Positions 1-15,284 of a DNA stretch of 15,284 bases are shown here, one piece after another (position 1 is the first letter of the stretch; the number at the start of each line of letters is the position of its first letter). This stretch comes from Deltaproteobacteria bacterium (lineage in GTDB: Bacteria > Desulfobacterota_E > Deferrimicrobia > Deferrimicrobiales > Deferrimicrobiaceae): NCBI GenBank assembly GCA_023489025.1, contig JAMDCN010000016.1:1-15284 (forward strand), read 5' to 3'. Both the position numbers and the translations under genes were made by a program. Below the pieces are notes generated by a model. The model was not told the origin of the DNA. It ran no database searches and saw nothing but the letters and a program-made list of their open reading frames with translations.

Positions 1-2234
<2,234 letters not shown>

Positions 2235-2239
2235 GGTCG

Positions 2240-2250
2240 TCCTTCCTCCC
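2240..2250 (-). promoter_or_regulatory. Ribosome binding site of fusA (supports the GTG start)
   Basis: On the minus strand GGGAGGAAGGA precedes GTG (2234-2232) by 5 nt. This purine block, together with the conserved protein start MPRTT followed by [14 protein letters not shown], fixes the GTG as initiator. Confidence 0.75.
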
Positions 2251-2260
2251 GCCGGGGCCC

Positions 2261-2731
2261 TTACCAGCGATAGTGGGCGAATGCCTTGTTGGCCTCCGCC
2301 ATCTTGTGGGTATCTTCCTTCTTCTTGATCGTCGCGCCTCGGCTGTTGTAGGCGTCGACCAGCTCGCCGGAGAGCCGCTGGTCCATCGTCTTCTCCGACC
2401 GCTCCCGGGCGAAATTGACCAGCCAGCGGATCGACAGGGACAGGCGCCTCTCCGGCCGGATCTCGATGGGAACCTGGTAGGTCGCCCCGCCGACGCGCCG
2501 GGACTTCACCTCGACGAGCGGCTTGGCGTTTTCCACGGCCTTCTTGAGGATCGCGACGGGGTCCTCCTTCGTCTTCTCCCGGATGGCGTCGAGCGACCCG
2601 TACACGATCCCCTGGGCCACGCTCTTCTTCCCCTTTCGCATGACCGTGTTGATCATCCGGGCGACGAGCGCGTCCCCGTAAACCGGATCGGACACGATCT
2701 CGCGCCTGTCGGCGCCGCTGCGTCTCGGCAT
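2261..2731 (-). CDS. rpsG: 30S ribosomal protein S7
   Basis: S7 is a primary binder of the 16S rRNA 3' domain and nucleates assembly of the 30S head near the mRNA exit channel. The 156-aa product ([10 protein letters not shown] start, HYRW end) matches the usual family length. The N-terminal S7 signature [20 protein letters not shown] spans residues 15-34, and the basic segment [11 protein letters not shown] lies at 78-88. I chose the ATG at 2731-2729 because it gives the family N-terminus and has a strong Shine-Dalgarno, GGGGAGGG, 5 nt upstream. The frame stays open to an in-frame ATG at 2812 that also has a purine block. That would add 27 residues without S7 homology that I can recognise, so I regard it as less likely. 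S7 is the translational autoregulator of the str operon in E. coli. Confidence 0.97.
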   Translation of the reverse strand: MPRRSGADRREIVSDPVYGDALVARMINTVMRKGKKSVAQGIVYGSLDAIREKTKEDPVAILKKAVENAKPLVEVKSRRVGGATYQVPIEIRPERRLSLSIRWLVNFARERSEKTMDQRLSGELVDAYNSRGATIKKKEDTHKMAEANKAFAHYRW

Positions 2732-2894
2732 GGAAACCCTCCCCGGCAGTGCTGCCGTTTTCGTCGAACGCAACAGGAGCGTCGCCGCCCCGGCCGTTTG
2801 CTCCGGGGCCATCGCGCTCCCTTCCGTTTTTCCCTCGATCCGGCGGACGTGCCGGACGATCAGTGCGGTACTGCTTCGTTCCGGTTAGGGGAAG
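2732..2894 (-). promoter_or_regulatory. rpsL-rpsG intercistronic region with hairpins, candidate S7 control site
   Basis: This 163-nt spacer is long for this tightly packed cluster. It contains two small inverted repeats that I can write out: a 6-bp stem (one G-U pair) with an 8-nt loop at 2838-2857, and a 7-bp GC-only stem GCCCCGG/CCGGGGC with a 9-nt loop at 2787-2809, just downstream of an in-frame ATG (2812-2810). In E. coli the S12-S7 intercistronic RNA is the binding site through which S7 represses its own translation. By position this region is the obvious equivalent, but I cannot show homology of the structure. No convincing promoter was seen in it. Confidence 0.35.
2737..2744 (-). promoter_or_regulatory. 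Ribosome binding site of rpsG (decides between two in-frame starts)
   Basis: GGGGAGGG on the minus strand stands 5 nt before the ATG at 2731. It is near-ideal in spacing and favours the canonical 156-aa S7 start over the upstream in-frame ATG at 2812. Confidence 0.75.
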
Positions 2895-3266
2895 CTATTT
2901 GGGTCGTTTCGCGCCGTACTTCGACCGCGACTTCCGTCTGTCCTGGACACCAACGGAATCCAGCTTCCCACGGACGATGTGGTACCGGACGCCGGGGAGG
3001 TCCTTGACGCGCCCCCCCCGGATCAACACGACCGAGTGCTCCTGGAGATTGTGCCCCTCGCCCGGGATATAAACCGTGACCTCGACGCCGTTCGTGAGCC
3101 GCACGCGGGCCACCTTCCGCAACGCCGAATTCGGTTTCTTCGGCGTGGTGGTGTAGACGCGCAGGCAGACCCCCCGTTTCTGCGGACAACGCTCCAGCGC
3201 GGGGGAGGCGCTTCTGGCGGAGACGACCTCGCGTCCCTTCCGGACGAGCTGGTTGATCGTGGGCAT
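2895..3266 (-). CDS. rpsL: 30S ribosomal protein S12
   Basis: S12 sits at the decoding centre of the 30S subunit and influences translational accuracy; it is the classical streptomycin-resistance locus. The 123-aa protein has the usual length and starts [13 protein letters not shown]. The family core [19 protein letters not shown] begins at residue 39, and [20 protein letters not shown] precedes Asp89. Lys43 and Lys88, the residues most often changed in resistant mutants, are both wild type. Asp89, the beta-methylthiolation site in E. coli, is conserved. The ATG is at 3266-3264; its Shine-Dalgarno is imperfect (AAAGGG directly abutting, GGGAG further up). It is the first gene of the str part, 67 nt after rpoC, with an AT-rich possible promoter between them. 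Confidence 0.98.
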   Translation of the reverse strand: MPTINQLVRKGREVVSARSASPALERCPQKRGVCLRVYTTTPKKPNSALRKVARVRLTNGVEVTVYIPGEGHNLQEHSVVLIRGGRVKDLPGVRYHIVRGKLDSVGVQDRRKSRSKYGAKRPK

Positions 3267-3308
3267 CCCTTTAGGTCACTCCCGGTCTAAAATTCAAAAT
3301 AAAGAAGC

Positions 3309-3333
3309 TTTTTATCATAGCGAAAAATCGTAG

Positions 3334-3337
<4 letters not shown>
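3309..3337 (-). promoter_or_regulatory. Candidate sigma70-type promoter for rpsL-rpsG-fusA-tuf
   Basis: On the minus strand a -35-like TTGACT (3337-3332, overlapping the rpoC stop codon) is followed after 17 nt by TAAAAA (3314-3309, 4 of 6 matches to TATAAT). An overlapping TATGAT (3319-3314) is a better -10 but has no -35 at proper spacing. The block from about 3290 to 3331 is strikingly AT-rich inside a GC-rich region, as expected for a promoter. E. coli also has a str promoter just upstream of rpsL. Start of transcription would be near 3302. This is pattern recognition only. Confidence 0.4.
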
Positions 3338-7473
<4,136 letters not shown>

Positions 7474-7479
7474 GGGAAT

Positions 7480-7485
7480 CCTCCC
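7480..7485 (-). promoter_or_regulatory. Ribosome binding site of rpoC (supports the TTG start)
   Basis: GGGAGG on the minus strand precedes TTG (7473-7471) by 6 nt (ATTCCC), and no ATG or GTG in frame offers the conserved MEDLF N-terminus. The site lies inside the 22-nt rpoB-rpoC spacer. Confidence 0.75.
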
Positions 7486-7495
7486 GGATATCGTC

Positions 7496-11611
<4,116 letters not shown>

Positions 11612-11654
11612 CGTGTCACCCCGGGGGATTACCCATCGGCAATTGGTTCATGAC

Positions 11655-11680
11655 GGGGCCGGCCCCGAAAGGCCGGCCCC
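11655..11680 (-). terminator. Perfect 10-bp GC hairpin between rplL and rpoB (attenuator or RNase processing site)
   Basis: GGGGCCGGCC and GGCCGGCCCC form a 10-bp stem made only of G-C pairs, with a 6-nt loop (UUUCGG in the RNA). No U-run follows on the transcribed strand, so it does not look like a full intrinsic terminator. In E. coli the same junction holds a partial attenuator and an RNase III site that adjust polymerase-subunit output relative to L7/L12. A similar role here is inferred from position. Because of the missing U-tract I am less sure of termination than of the structure. Confidence 0.5.
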
Positions 11681-11707
11681 TCCAAGACATCGGACGCGGA
11701 GCGCCCC

Positions 11708-12091
11708 CTACTTGATCTCGGCCGTTCCCCCCGCCTCCTCGACCTTCTTCTTCAGATCCTCGGCGTCCTTTTTCGCGATCCCTTCCTTGAGCGGCTTGGG
11801 CACGCCCTCGACGAGGTCCTTGGCCTCCTTGAGGCCGAGCCCCGTGAGCTCCCGGACCACCTTGATCACCTGGATCTTGTTGCCGCCGAAGCCCGTGAGG
11901 ATGACGTCGAACTCCGTCTTCTCCTCGACGGGCGCCGTCGCCGCTCCGGGTGCGGCCGCCGCCACGGCCACCGCCGGCGCGGCCGCCGTCACCCCGAACC
12001 GGTCTTCGAGCGCTTTCACGAACCCGTGGAGCTCGAGGACCGTCAGTCCCTCGACCATCTTGATGAATTCTTCCTTGCTCATCGTCGCCAT
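11708..12091 (-). CDS. rplL: 50S ribosomal protein L7/L12
   Basis: L7/L12 is the multicopy stalk protein that recruits and activates translational GTPases such as EF-G and EF-Tu. The 127-aa product shows the three expected parts. They are an N-terminal dimerisation segment (about 1-34), an alanine/proline hinge (about 35-56, [19 protein letters not shown]), and a globular C-terminal domain (57-127) containing [20 protein letters not shown] from residue 77. The start at 12091 has GGGAGGG about 7 nt upstream; an internal ATG three codons later (MSKEEF) is possible but worse placed. It lies 27 nt after rplJ and ends 96 nt before rpoB, with a hairpin in between. Confidence 0.98.
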   Translation of the reverse strand: MATMSKEEFIKMVEGLTVLELHGFVKALEDRFGVTAAAPAVAVAAAAPGAATAPVEEKTEFDVILTGFGGNKIQVIKVVRELTGLGLKEAKDLVEGVPKPLKEGIAKKDAEDLKKKVEEAGGTAEIK

Positions 12092-12118
12092 CGCGTATCC
12101 CTCCCGATCGATGAAAGA

Positions 12119-12655
12119 TTAAGCGGTTTGCTGTTGAGTTTTCAGTTTGTGGATGGAATCGAGCACGCAAACAAGCTTCCTCTGCGACCCGGAGAGCGCC
12201 TGCACCAGCCGCGACAGCGGTCCGGCCAGCCCTCCCGCCAGGCGGGCCAGGAGCACCTCCCGCGCCGGGACCTCCGCAAGCGCTTCGACCTCCTTCGCCG
12301 TCAGGACCTTTCCGTCCAGGTACCCCGCCTTGAGGGTCACCTTCGGACTGGCAACGGCGAACTCCTTCATCGCCTTGGCCATGGCGACGGGGTCGCCCTT
12401 GGCGACCGCGATCGCGGTCGGGCCCGCGAACCACCCCTCGAGCTGCGAGAACGGCGTGTCCTTCGCGGCCAGGCGGACCAGGGTATTCTTGACGACCCGG
12501 AAATCCGCGTCGGCTTCCCGGAGCTTCTTCCTCAGGCCGGTGATCTCGGCCACCGTGAGCCCCCGGTACTCCGCGACCACGGCGCCGCGGAGACCCGCGA
12601 TGACGCCGCGCAGCGCCTCGACGGACTCGGCCTTGCTCTTTTTCCTGTTCACCAC
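12119..12655 (-). CDS. rplJ: 50S ribosomal protein L10
   Basis: L10 anchors the L7/L12 dimers to 23S rRNA at the stalk base and represses its own operon by binding the mRNA leader. The 178-aa product has the family core YRGLTVAEITGLRKKLREAD (residues 30-49), followed by FRVVKNTLVRLA. A C-terminal helix (about 145-175) is in the place where L12 dimers bind. The start is uncertain by one codon: two GTGs in a row (12655-12653 and 12652-12650). GGGGG lies 8 nt and AAGG only 1 nt before the first GTG, so either could be used. A 229-nt leader precedes it, containing a structured RNA element that is very likely the L10 autoregulatory site. Confidence 0.96.
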   Translation of the reverse strand: MVNRKKSKAESVEALRGVIAGLRGAVVAEYRGLTVAEITGLRKKLREADADFRVVKNTLVRLAAKDTPFSQLEGWFAGPTAIAVAKGDPVAMAKAMKEFAVASPKVTLKAGYLDGKVLTAKEVEALAEVPAREVLLARLAGGLAGPLSRLVQALSGSQRKLVCVLDSIHKLKTQQQTA

Positions 12656-12662
12656 GCCTTAC

Positions 12663-12720
12663 GCCCCCTTTCCTTGATGAGATGCGTTTCTTATCGAAAC
12701 CCCCGTCAAAGCAAAAGGGC
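12663..12720 (-). promoter_or_regulatory. Possible helix that hides the rplJ ribosome binding site
   Basis: In the mRNA GCCCUUUU (12720-12713) can pair with AAGGGGGC (12670-12663), which is the purine-rich Shine-Dalgarno region of rplJ; the helix is 8 bp with two G-U pairs. The enclosed segment contains a small 5-bp hairpin, GUUUC/GAAAC with loop GAUAA (12700-12686). Such a helix could link the upstream L10-binding structure to translation of rplJ. I inferred it by hand-folding, and competing folds were not computed. Confidence 0.3.
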
Positions 12721-12723
12721 CAG

Positions 12724-12744
12724 GCGCGGGGAGACATCCCGCAC
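12724..12744 (-). terminator. Hairpin downstream of the L10 leader, weak attenuator candidate
   Basis: GUGCGGG and CCCGCGC pair over 7 bp (one G-U) around the 7-nt loop AUGUCUC. A broken U-rich stretch (CUUUUGCUUU) follows about 7 nt later, which is further away and less pure than in a standard intrinsic terminator. It could act as a partial attenuator before rplJ, or merely as a folded spacer. Confidence 0.3.
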
Positions 12745-12763
12745 GTTCGCAACGACCCCGGCT

Positions 12764-12845
12764 CCCTTGTCTGCGCGGGCCGGGCGGGGTTCCTTCCCCC
12801 ACCCGCTTGGTCGCCTCCCGGCGAACCCGCGGTCTTTGACAAAAG
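12764..12845 (-). ncRNA. L10 leader: autoregulatory mRNA structure upstream of rplJL
   Basis: Hand-folding the rplA-rplJ spacer gives a three-way junction. An outer 8-bp stem, CUUUUGUC (12845-12838) with GACAAGGG (12771-12764), leads to an asymmetric internal loop, AAAGAC on one side and CA on the other. Next is a 6-bp GC stem, CGCGGG (12831-12826) with CCCGCG (12779-12774). The junction carries two hairpins: UCGCC-GGGA-GGCGA (12824-12811) and a 9-bp stem, CGGGUGGGG with CCCCGCCCG, around a 7-nt loop (12805-12781). The AAAGAC-type loop between two stems and the position before rplJ fit the known L10 leader family, where the L10-L12 complex binds and represses rplJL. I cannot run a covariance model, so the assignment rests on structure and place. 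Confidence 0.7.
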
Positions 12846-12884
12846 AAGTTTCCGCTTTTTGTAAAAGAGCGATACCCCGTCCGC

Positions 12885-13589
12885 CTACTGCCGCGCCGCG
12901 ATCAAGGCGCTCGTGTTGAGCCGGATCCCGGGCCCCATCGTCGTCGACAGGGCCACGATGCGGAGGTACGTCCCCTTTGCGGCGGACGGCTTCGCCTTCA
13001 TGATGGCGTCGAAGAAGGAGAGGAAGTTCTCGCGGATCTTCTCCGTCCCGAAGCTCACGCGCCCGATTCCGGCGTGGAGCGTCCCCGTCTTGTCGACCTT
13101 GAACTCGACCTTTCCGCCCTTCAGGTCCCGAACCGCCTTGGTCACGTCGAAGGTGACCGTCCCCACTTTCGGGTTCGGCATCAGCCCCCGGGGCCCCAGG
13201 ATCTTTCCGATCTTCCCGACGGCGCCCATCATGTCCGGGGTGGCGACCGCCTTGTCGAAATCGAGCCACCCTCCCTGGATCTTCGCGACGAGCTCGTCGG
13301 AGCCGACGAAGTCGGCCCCCGCCTCCCGGGCCTCCTTCTCCTTCTCCCCCTTCGCGAACACGAGGACGCGGACGGTCTTCCCGGTCCCGTGCGGCAGGAC
13401 GACGGATCCCCGGACCTGCTGGTCGGGGTATTTCGGGTCGACGCCGAGCCGCATCGCGACCTCGACCGTCTCGTCGAACTTCGCCTTCGCCGTCTCCTTG
13501 AGAAGGTTCATCGCCTCGTCGAGAGAATACTTTGCCTCCCTGTTCACCTTGCCGCGTGCTTCCAGGTACCTCTTGCCCCTTTTCGGCAT
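12885..13589 (-). CDS. rplA: 50S ribosomal protein L1
   Basis: L1 forms the mobile L1 stalk that guides deacylated tRNA out of the E site, and represses the L11-L1 mRNA in many bacteria. The 234-aa length is normal. The family signature is plain: [20 protein letters not shown] from residue 115, followed by [11 protein letters not shown]. The N-terminus [14 protein letters not shown] and the C-terminal [11 protein letters not shown] are also typical. The ATG at 13589-13587 has GGGAGAGAG just upstream. It follows rplK by 30 nt. The stop (TAG) is followed by the long rplJ leader, the main regulatory gap in this half of the cluster. Confidence 0.98.
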   Translation of the reverse strand: MPKRGKRYLEARGKVNREAKYSLDEAMNLLKETAKAKFDETVEVAMRLGVDPKYPDQQVRGSVVLPHGTGKTVRVLVFAKGEKEKEAREAGADFVGSDELVAKIQGGWLDFDKAVATPDMMGAVGKIGKILGPRGLMPNPKVGTVTFDVTKAVRDLKGGKVEFKVDKTGTLHAGIGRVSFGTEKIRENFLSFFDAIMKAKPSAAKGTYLRIVALSTTMGPGIRLNTSALIAARQ

Positions 13590-13619
13590 TTCTCTCTCCC
13601 TTCCCGTTCCCGCTATGCG

Positions 13620-14042
13620 TCAGACGACATCGAGCCCCATGCTGCGGGCCGTGCCTTCGATCGTCCGGATCGCCGCCTCGATGTCCTTCACGTCGAGGTC
13701 CGGCAACTTGAGCTTCGCGATCTCCTCGACCTTGGCGCGGGGGATCTTCCCGCACTTCTCGCGTTTCGGGTTCTTGCTCCCCTTCTCGAGCCCCGCCGCC
13801 TTGAGGAGGAGCACGGAAGCCGGAGGCGTCTTGGTGATGAACGTGAAGGAGCGGTCGGCGTAGACGGTGATCACGACGGGGATGATCATCCCGTCCTGCG
13901 GGGCCGTCTTCGCGTTGAAGGCCTTGCAGAACTCCATGATGTTCACCCCGTGCTGCCCGAGAGCGGGCCCCACGGGAGGCGAGGGGTTCGCCTTCCCCGC
14001 CGGAATCTGAAGCTTGATCTGGGCGACGACTTTCTTGGCCAT
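13620..14042 (-). CDS. rplK: 50S ribosomal protein L11
   Basis: L11 binds the GTPase-associated centre of 23S rRNA, where it contacts elongation factors and is needed for RelA activation. The 140-aa product has the usual length. Its N-terminal domain includes [20 protein letters not shown] from residue 19; Pro22 and Pro26, the residues where thiostrepton-resistance changes occur, are intact. The C-terminal rRNA-binding domain ends [16 protein letters not shown]. The ATG is at 14042-14040 with AGAGGAACC directly upstream. It is 21 nt after nusG and 30 nt before rplA. Confidence 0.98.
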   Translation of the reverse strand: MAKKVVAQIKLQIPAGKANPSPPVGPALGQHGVNIMEFCKAFNAKTAPQDGMIIPVVITVYADRSFTFITKTPPASVLLLKAAGLEKGSKNPKREKCGKIPRAKVEEIAKLKLPDLDVKDIEAAIRTIEGTARSMGLDVV

Positions 14043-14063
14043 GGTTCCTCTCCCGCTCCCCGA

Positions 14064-14591
14064 TTAGCTTTTCTCGACCTGGGTGAAATCCAGCTCGACG
14101 GGCGTCGCGCGCCCGAAGATCGACACGAGGACGACGACCTTCCCCTTGTCCGGCTTGATGGTGTCGACCGTCCCGGAGAAGTTCGAGAACGGCCCGTCGG
14201 TGACCCGGACGTTCTCCCCTTCGTTGAAAGACACCTTCGGCTTCGGCCGCAGGCGCCCCTCCGCCATCTGGGACCTGATGTCCTCCACCTCGGATTCGGG
14301 GATCGGGGAAGGGTTCTTCCCCCCGACGAACCCGGTCACTTTCGGCGTGTGGCGCACGAGGTGCCACGTCTTTTCGTCCATCTCCATCTGGACGAGGAGG
14401 TACCCGGGGAAGAAGGAGCGCAGCCCGGTCCGCTTCTTCCCCTTTTTCATCTCCACGACCGTTTCGGAGGGGATCAGGACGTCCCCGAACCGGTCCGCCG
14501 TCCCCTCGGACGCGATCCGGTTCAGGAGCGATTCCTTCACCTTCTTCTCATACCCGGAATAGGTATGAACGACGTACCACTGTTTCGCCAT
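14064..14591 (-). CDS. nusG: Transcription termination/antitermination factor NusG
   Basis: NusG binds the polymerase clamp, suppresses pausing, helps Rho and can bridge polymerase to the ribosome through S10. The protein is 175 aa. The NGN domain covers about residues 3-110 with [14 protein letters not shown] and [10 protein letters not shown] (60-69). The C-terminal KOW domain is at about 120-175, with [18 protein letters not shown]. There are two adjacent ATGs: 14594 (MMAKQ) and 14591 (MAKQ). I chose the second because GAGG lies 5 nt before it but only 2 nt before the first, and [15 protein letters not shown] matches the family start. It lies just downstream of secE, the usual secE-nusG pair. 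Confidence 0.97.
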   Translation of the reverse strand: MAKQWYVVHTYSGYEKKVKESLLNRIASEGTADRFGDVLIPSETVVEMKKGKKRTGLRSFFPGYLLVQMEMDEKTWHLVRHTPKVTGFVGGKNPSPIPESEVEDIRSQMAEGRLRPKPKVSFNEGENVRVTDGPFSNFSGTVDTIKPDKGKVVVLVSIFGRATPVELDFTQVEKS

Positions 14592-14609
14592 CATTCCCTC
14601 TTTCGGGAG

Positions 14610-14891
14610 TCAGAAGTTCAGGACGGAGTAGACGATCCGCCCGAGGGCGTAATCGACCAGCCCCAGGAAGACAACGATGATCAGGACCGTGACGATGACC
14701 ACCATCGTGGAGGCGGCCGTGTCCTTCCGCCCCGGCCAGGTGACCTTCTTCATCTCGGTCTTGAAATCCTGCAGGAACCCCGCGACCTTCCCCCAAAGCG
14801 TGTCCCCCTCGCGCCGGCCGCGCGGCTCCTCCAGGGTCGTCCGGGTTCCCGGAAGACGCTCCATCAACCGTTCCTTGAACGACTTCGCCAT
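14610..14891 (-). CDS. secE: Preprotein translocase subunit SecE
   Basis: SecE is the small essential subunit that clamps SecY in the inner-membrane Sec translocon. The 93-aa product carries the SecE signature FKTEMKKVTWPGRKDT (residues 43-58), followed by one hydrophobic membrane helix at about 62-84 (TMVVIVTVLIIVVFLGLVDY). This is the short single-span form; E. coli SecE has three spans. About 40 charged residues precede the signature. The ATG is at 14891-14889; a GGGAG lies about 11 nt upstream, a weak and distant Shine-Dalgarno. It stands 29 nt downstream of tRNA-Trp and immediately upstream of nusG. Confidence 0.97.
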   Translation of the reverse strand: MAKSFKERLMERLPGTRTTLEEPRGRREGDTLWGKVAGFLQDFKTEMKKVTWPGRKDTAASTMVVIVTVLIIVVFLGLVDYALGRIVYSVLNF

Positions 14892-14920
14892 GAAGATGCC
14901 GACTCCCGTCGCGAAAAGAG

Positions 14921-14997
14921 TGGCAGGCCAGGAGGGATTCGAACCCCCAACACCCGGATTTGGAGTCCGGTGCTCTATCCGTTAGAGCTACTGGCCT
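14921..14997 (-). tRNA. trnW: tRNA-Trp (anticodon CCA)
   Basis: The 77-nt gene folds into a full cloverleaf. The acceptor stem is AGGCCAG/CTGGCCT, the D stem GCTC/GAGC, and the anticodon stem CCGGA/TCCGG with loop CTCCAAA (anticodon CCA at 14963-14961). The T arm has TTCGAAT. Discriminator G and an encoded CCA tail complete the 3' end. The sequence resembles E. coli tRNA-Trp closely, including the extended CACCGG...CCGGGTGTT anticodon region. It lies 9 nt after the rpmG stop codon and 29 nt before secE, so it is part of the mRNA transcript and must be excised by RNase P and other nucleases. It would read UGG codons only. Confidence 0.97.
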
Positions 14998-15006
14998 ACG
15001 CTGCCG

Positions 15007-15156
15007 TTATTTCGTTTCCCTGTGCGGCGTGTGCTTCCGGCAAGCCGGGCAGAACTTCTTCAGCTCCAGCTTCTCGGTCATCGTCTTCTTGTTCTTCGTC
15101 GTGGTGTAGTTCCGGTTCTTGCACTCGGAACAGGCCAGCGTGATGATCTCCCGCAT
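15007..15156 (-). CDS. rpmG: 50S ribosomal protein L33
   Basis: L33 is a small 50S protein located near the E site. The gene encodes 49 aa beginning [20 protein letters not shown] and ending THKMTEK-like basic sequence followed by [10 protein letters not shown]. Two CxxC pairs are present (Cys9, Cys12 and Cys36, Cys39), making this the zinc-binding (C+) form of L33. The ATG at 15156-15154 has GGGAG about 6 nt upstream. It lies 30 nt after the upstream tuf and 9 nt before tRNA-Trp. The tuf-rpmG-tRNA-Trp-secE-nusG order is a common bacterial arrangement. No second L33 gene is in the window, so whether a zinc-free paralogue exists cannot be told. Confidence 0.95.
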   Translation of the reverse strand: MREIITLACSECKNRNYTTTKNKKTMTEKLELKKFCPACRKHTPHRETK

Positions 15157-15186
15157 ATCGTCTCCCGCGCCCCGCCCGGCGTCCCG

Positions 15187-15284
15187 TTACTCGACGATCT
15201 CCGAGACGACGCCGGCGCCCACCGTGCGTCCCCCCTCCCGGATCGCGAACCGAAGCTCCTTCTCCATCGCCACCGGCGTGATCA
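15187..15284 (-). CDS. tuf: Elongation factor Tu, C-terminal end (partial, runs off the right edge)
   Basis: The last 32 codons of an EF-Tu gene are present and end in TAA at 15189-15187. They translate to [20 protein letters not shown] followed by [11 protein letters not shown], the characteristic end of EF-Tu domain III. This is the second tuf copy (tufB position), placed 30 nt upstream of rpmG. It has the same orientation as the tuf that starts at the left edge. The two fragments cover opposite ends of the gene, so their identity to each other cannot be compared here. Confidence 0.95.
   Translation of the reverse strand, partial: ITPVAMEKELRFAIREGGRTVGAGVVSEIVE

Noticed and set aside
2813..2894. 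A small separate gene between rpsL and rpsG.
   Set aside because: No short frame with a start, ribosome binding site and convincing codon use was seen; the region is better read as an untranslated control segment.
3000..3145. Possible streptomycin-resistance alleles in S12.
   Set aside because: Lys43 and Lys88 are the wild-type residues and the surrounding motifs are intact.
12846..12884. TTTACA after the rplA stop as the -35 box of an internal rplJ promoter.
   Set aside because: No acceptable -10 box is found 16-18 nt downstream, and the T-rich stretch is better explained as one strand of the L10 leader outer stem.
13074..15143. A 689-codon plus-strand frame running across rplA, rplK, nusG, secE, tRNA-Trp and most of rpmG.
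   Set aside because: It crosses several real genes and a tRNA, and its translation has no family features; it is a composition artefact.

Overview
The window is an ordinary, highly conserved piece of bacterial chromosome: the ribosomal protein / RNA polymerase supercluster that joins the rif (beta) and str operons. Every supported gene is on the minus strand, so transcription runs from the right end of the window to the left. In transcription order it reads: tuf (3' end only), rpmG, tRNA-Trp(CCA), secE, nusG, rplK, rplA, rplJ, rplL, rpoB, rpoC, rpsL, rpsG, fusA, tuf (5' end only). I see no mobile element, CRISPR array, defence island or unknown gene.

The DNA is strongly GC-rich, with codons ending mostly in G or C. 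Three genes use non-ATG starts: rpoC (TTG), fusA (GTG) and rplJ (GTG). RpoB (1371 aa) and RpoC (1379 aa) carry the lineage-specific insertions known from proteobacterial polymerase: SI1 and SI2 in beta, and SI3 inside the beta' trigger loop. Together with the gene order and the RpoC N-terminus, this suggests a GC-rich deltaproteobacterium in the broad sense (Desulfobacterota-like). That placement is an inference from remembered family sequences, not from a search.

Region by region. Positions 15284-14610 hold the end of one EF-Tu gene, a zinc-ribbon L33, a tRNA-Trp gene with encoded CCA, and the translocase subunit SecE. Positions 14591-12885 hold NusG and the L11-L1 pair. A 229-nt spacer (12656-12884), the longest non-coding stretch, contains a well-formed L10-leader type RNA structure and a possible occlusion of the rplJ ribosome binding site. 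Then come L10 and L7/L12. A perfect 10-bp hairpin lies between rplL and rpoB. The two large polymerase genes fill 11611-3334. An AT-rich island between rpoC and rpsL looks like a promoter for the str part (rpsL, rpsG, fusA, tuf).

The genes work together as the core of gene expression: polymerase catalytic subunits, the elongation factor NusG that couples polymerase and ribosome, stalk and decoding-site ribosomal proteins, the two elongation GTPases, and one Sec translocon subunit. The two partial tuf genes at the window edges are in the same orientation and probably near-identical copies. The window ends may therefore be assembly breakpoints at a repeat. The points worth a second look are regulatory (the L10 leader, the rplL-rpoB hairpin, the rpoC-rpsL promoter, the TTG start of rpoC). 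I found no convincing sign of a previously undescribed system.
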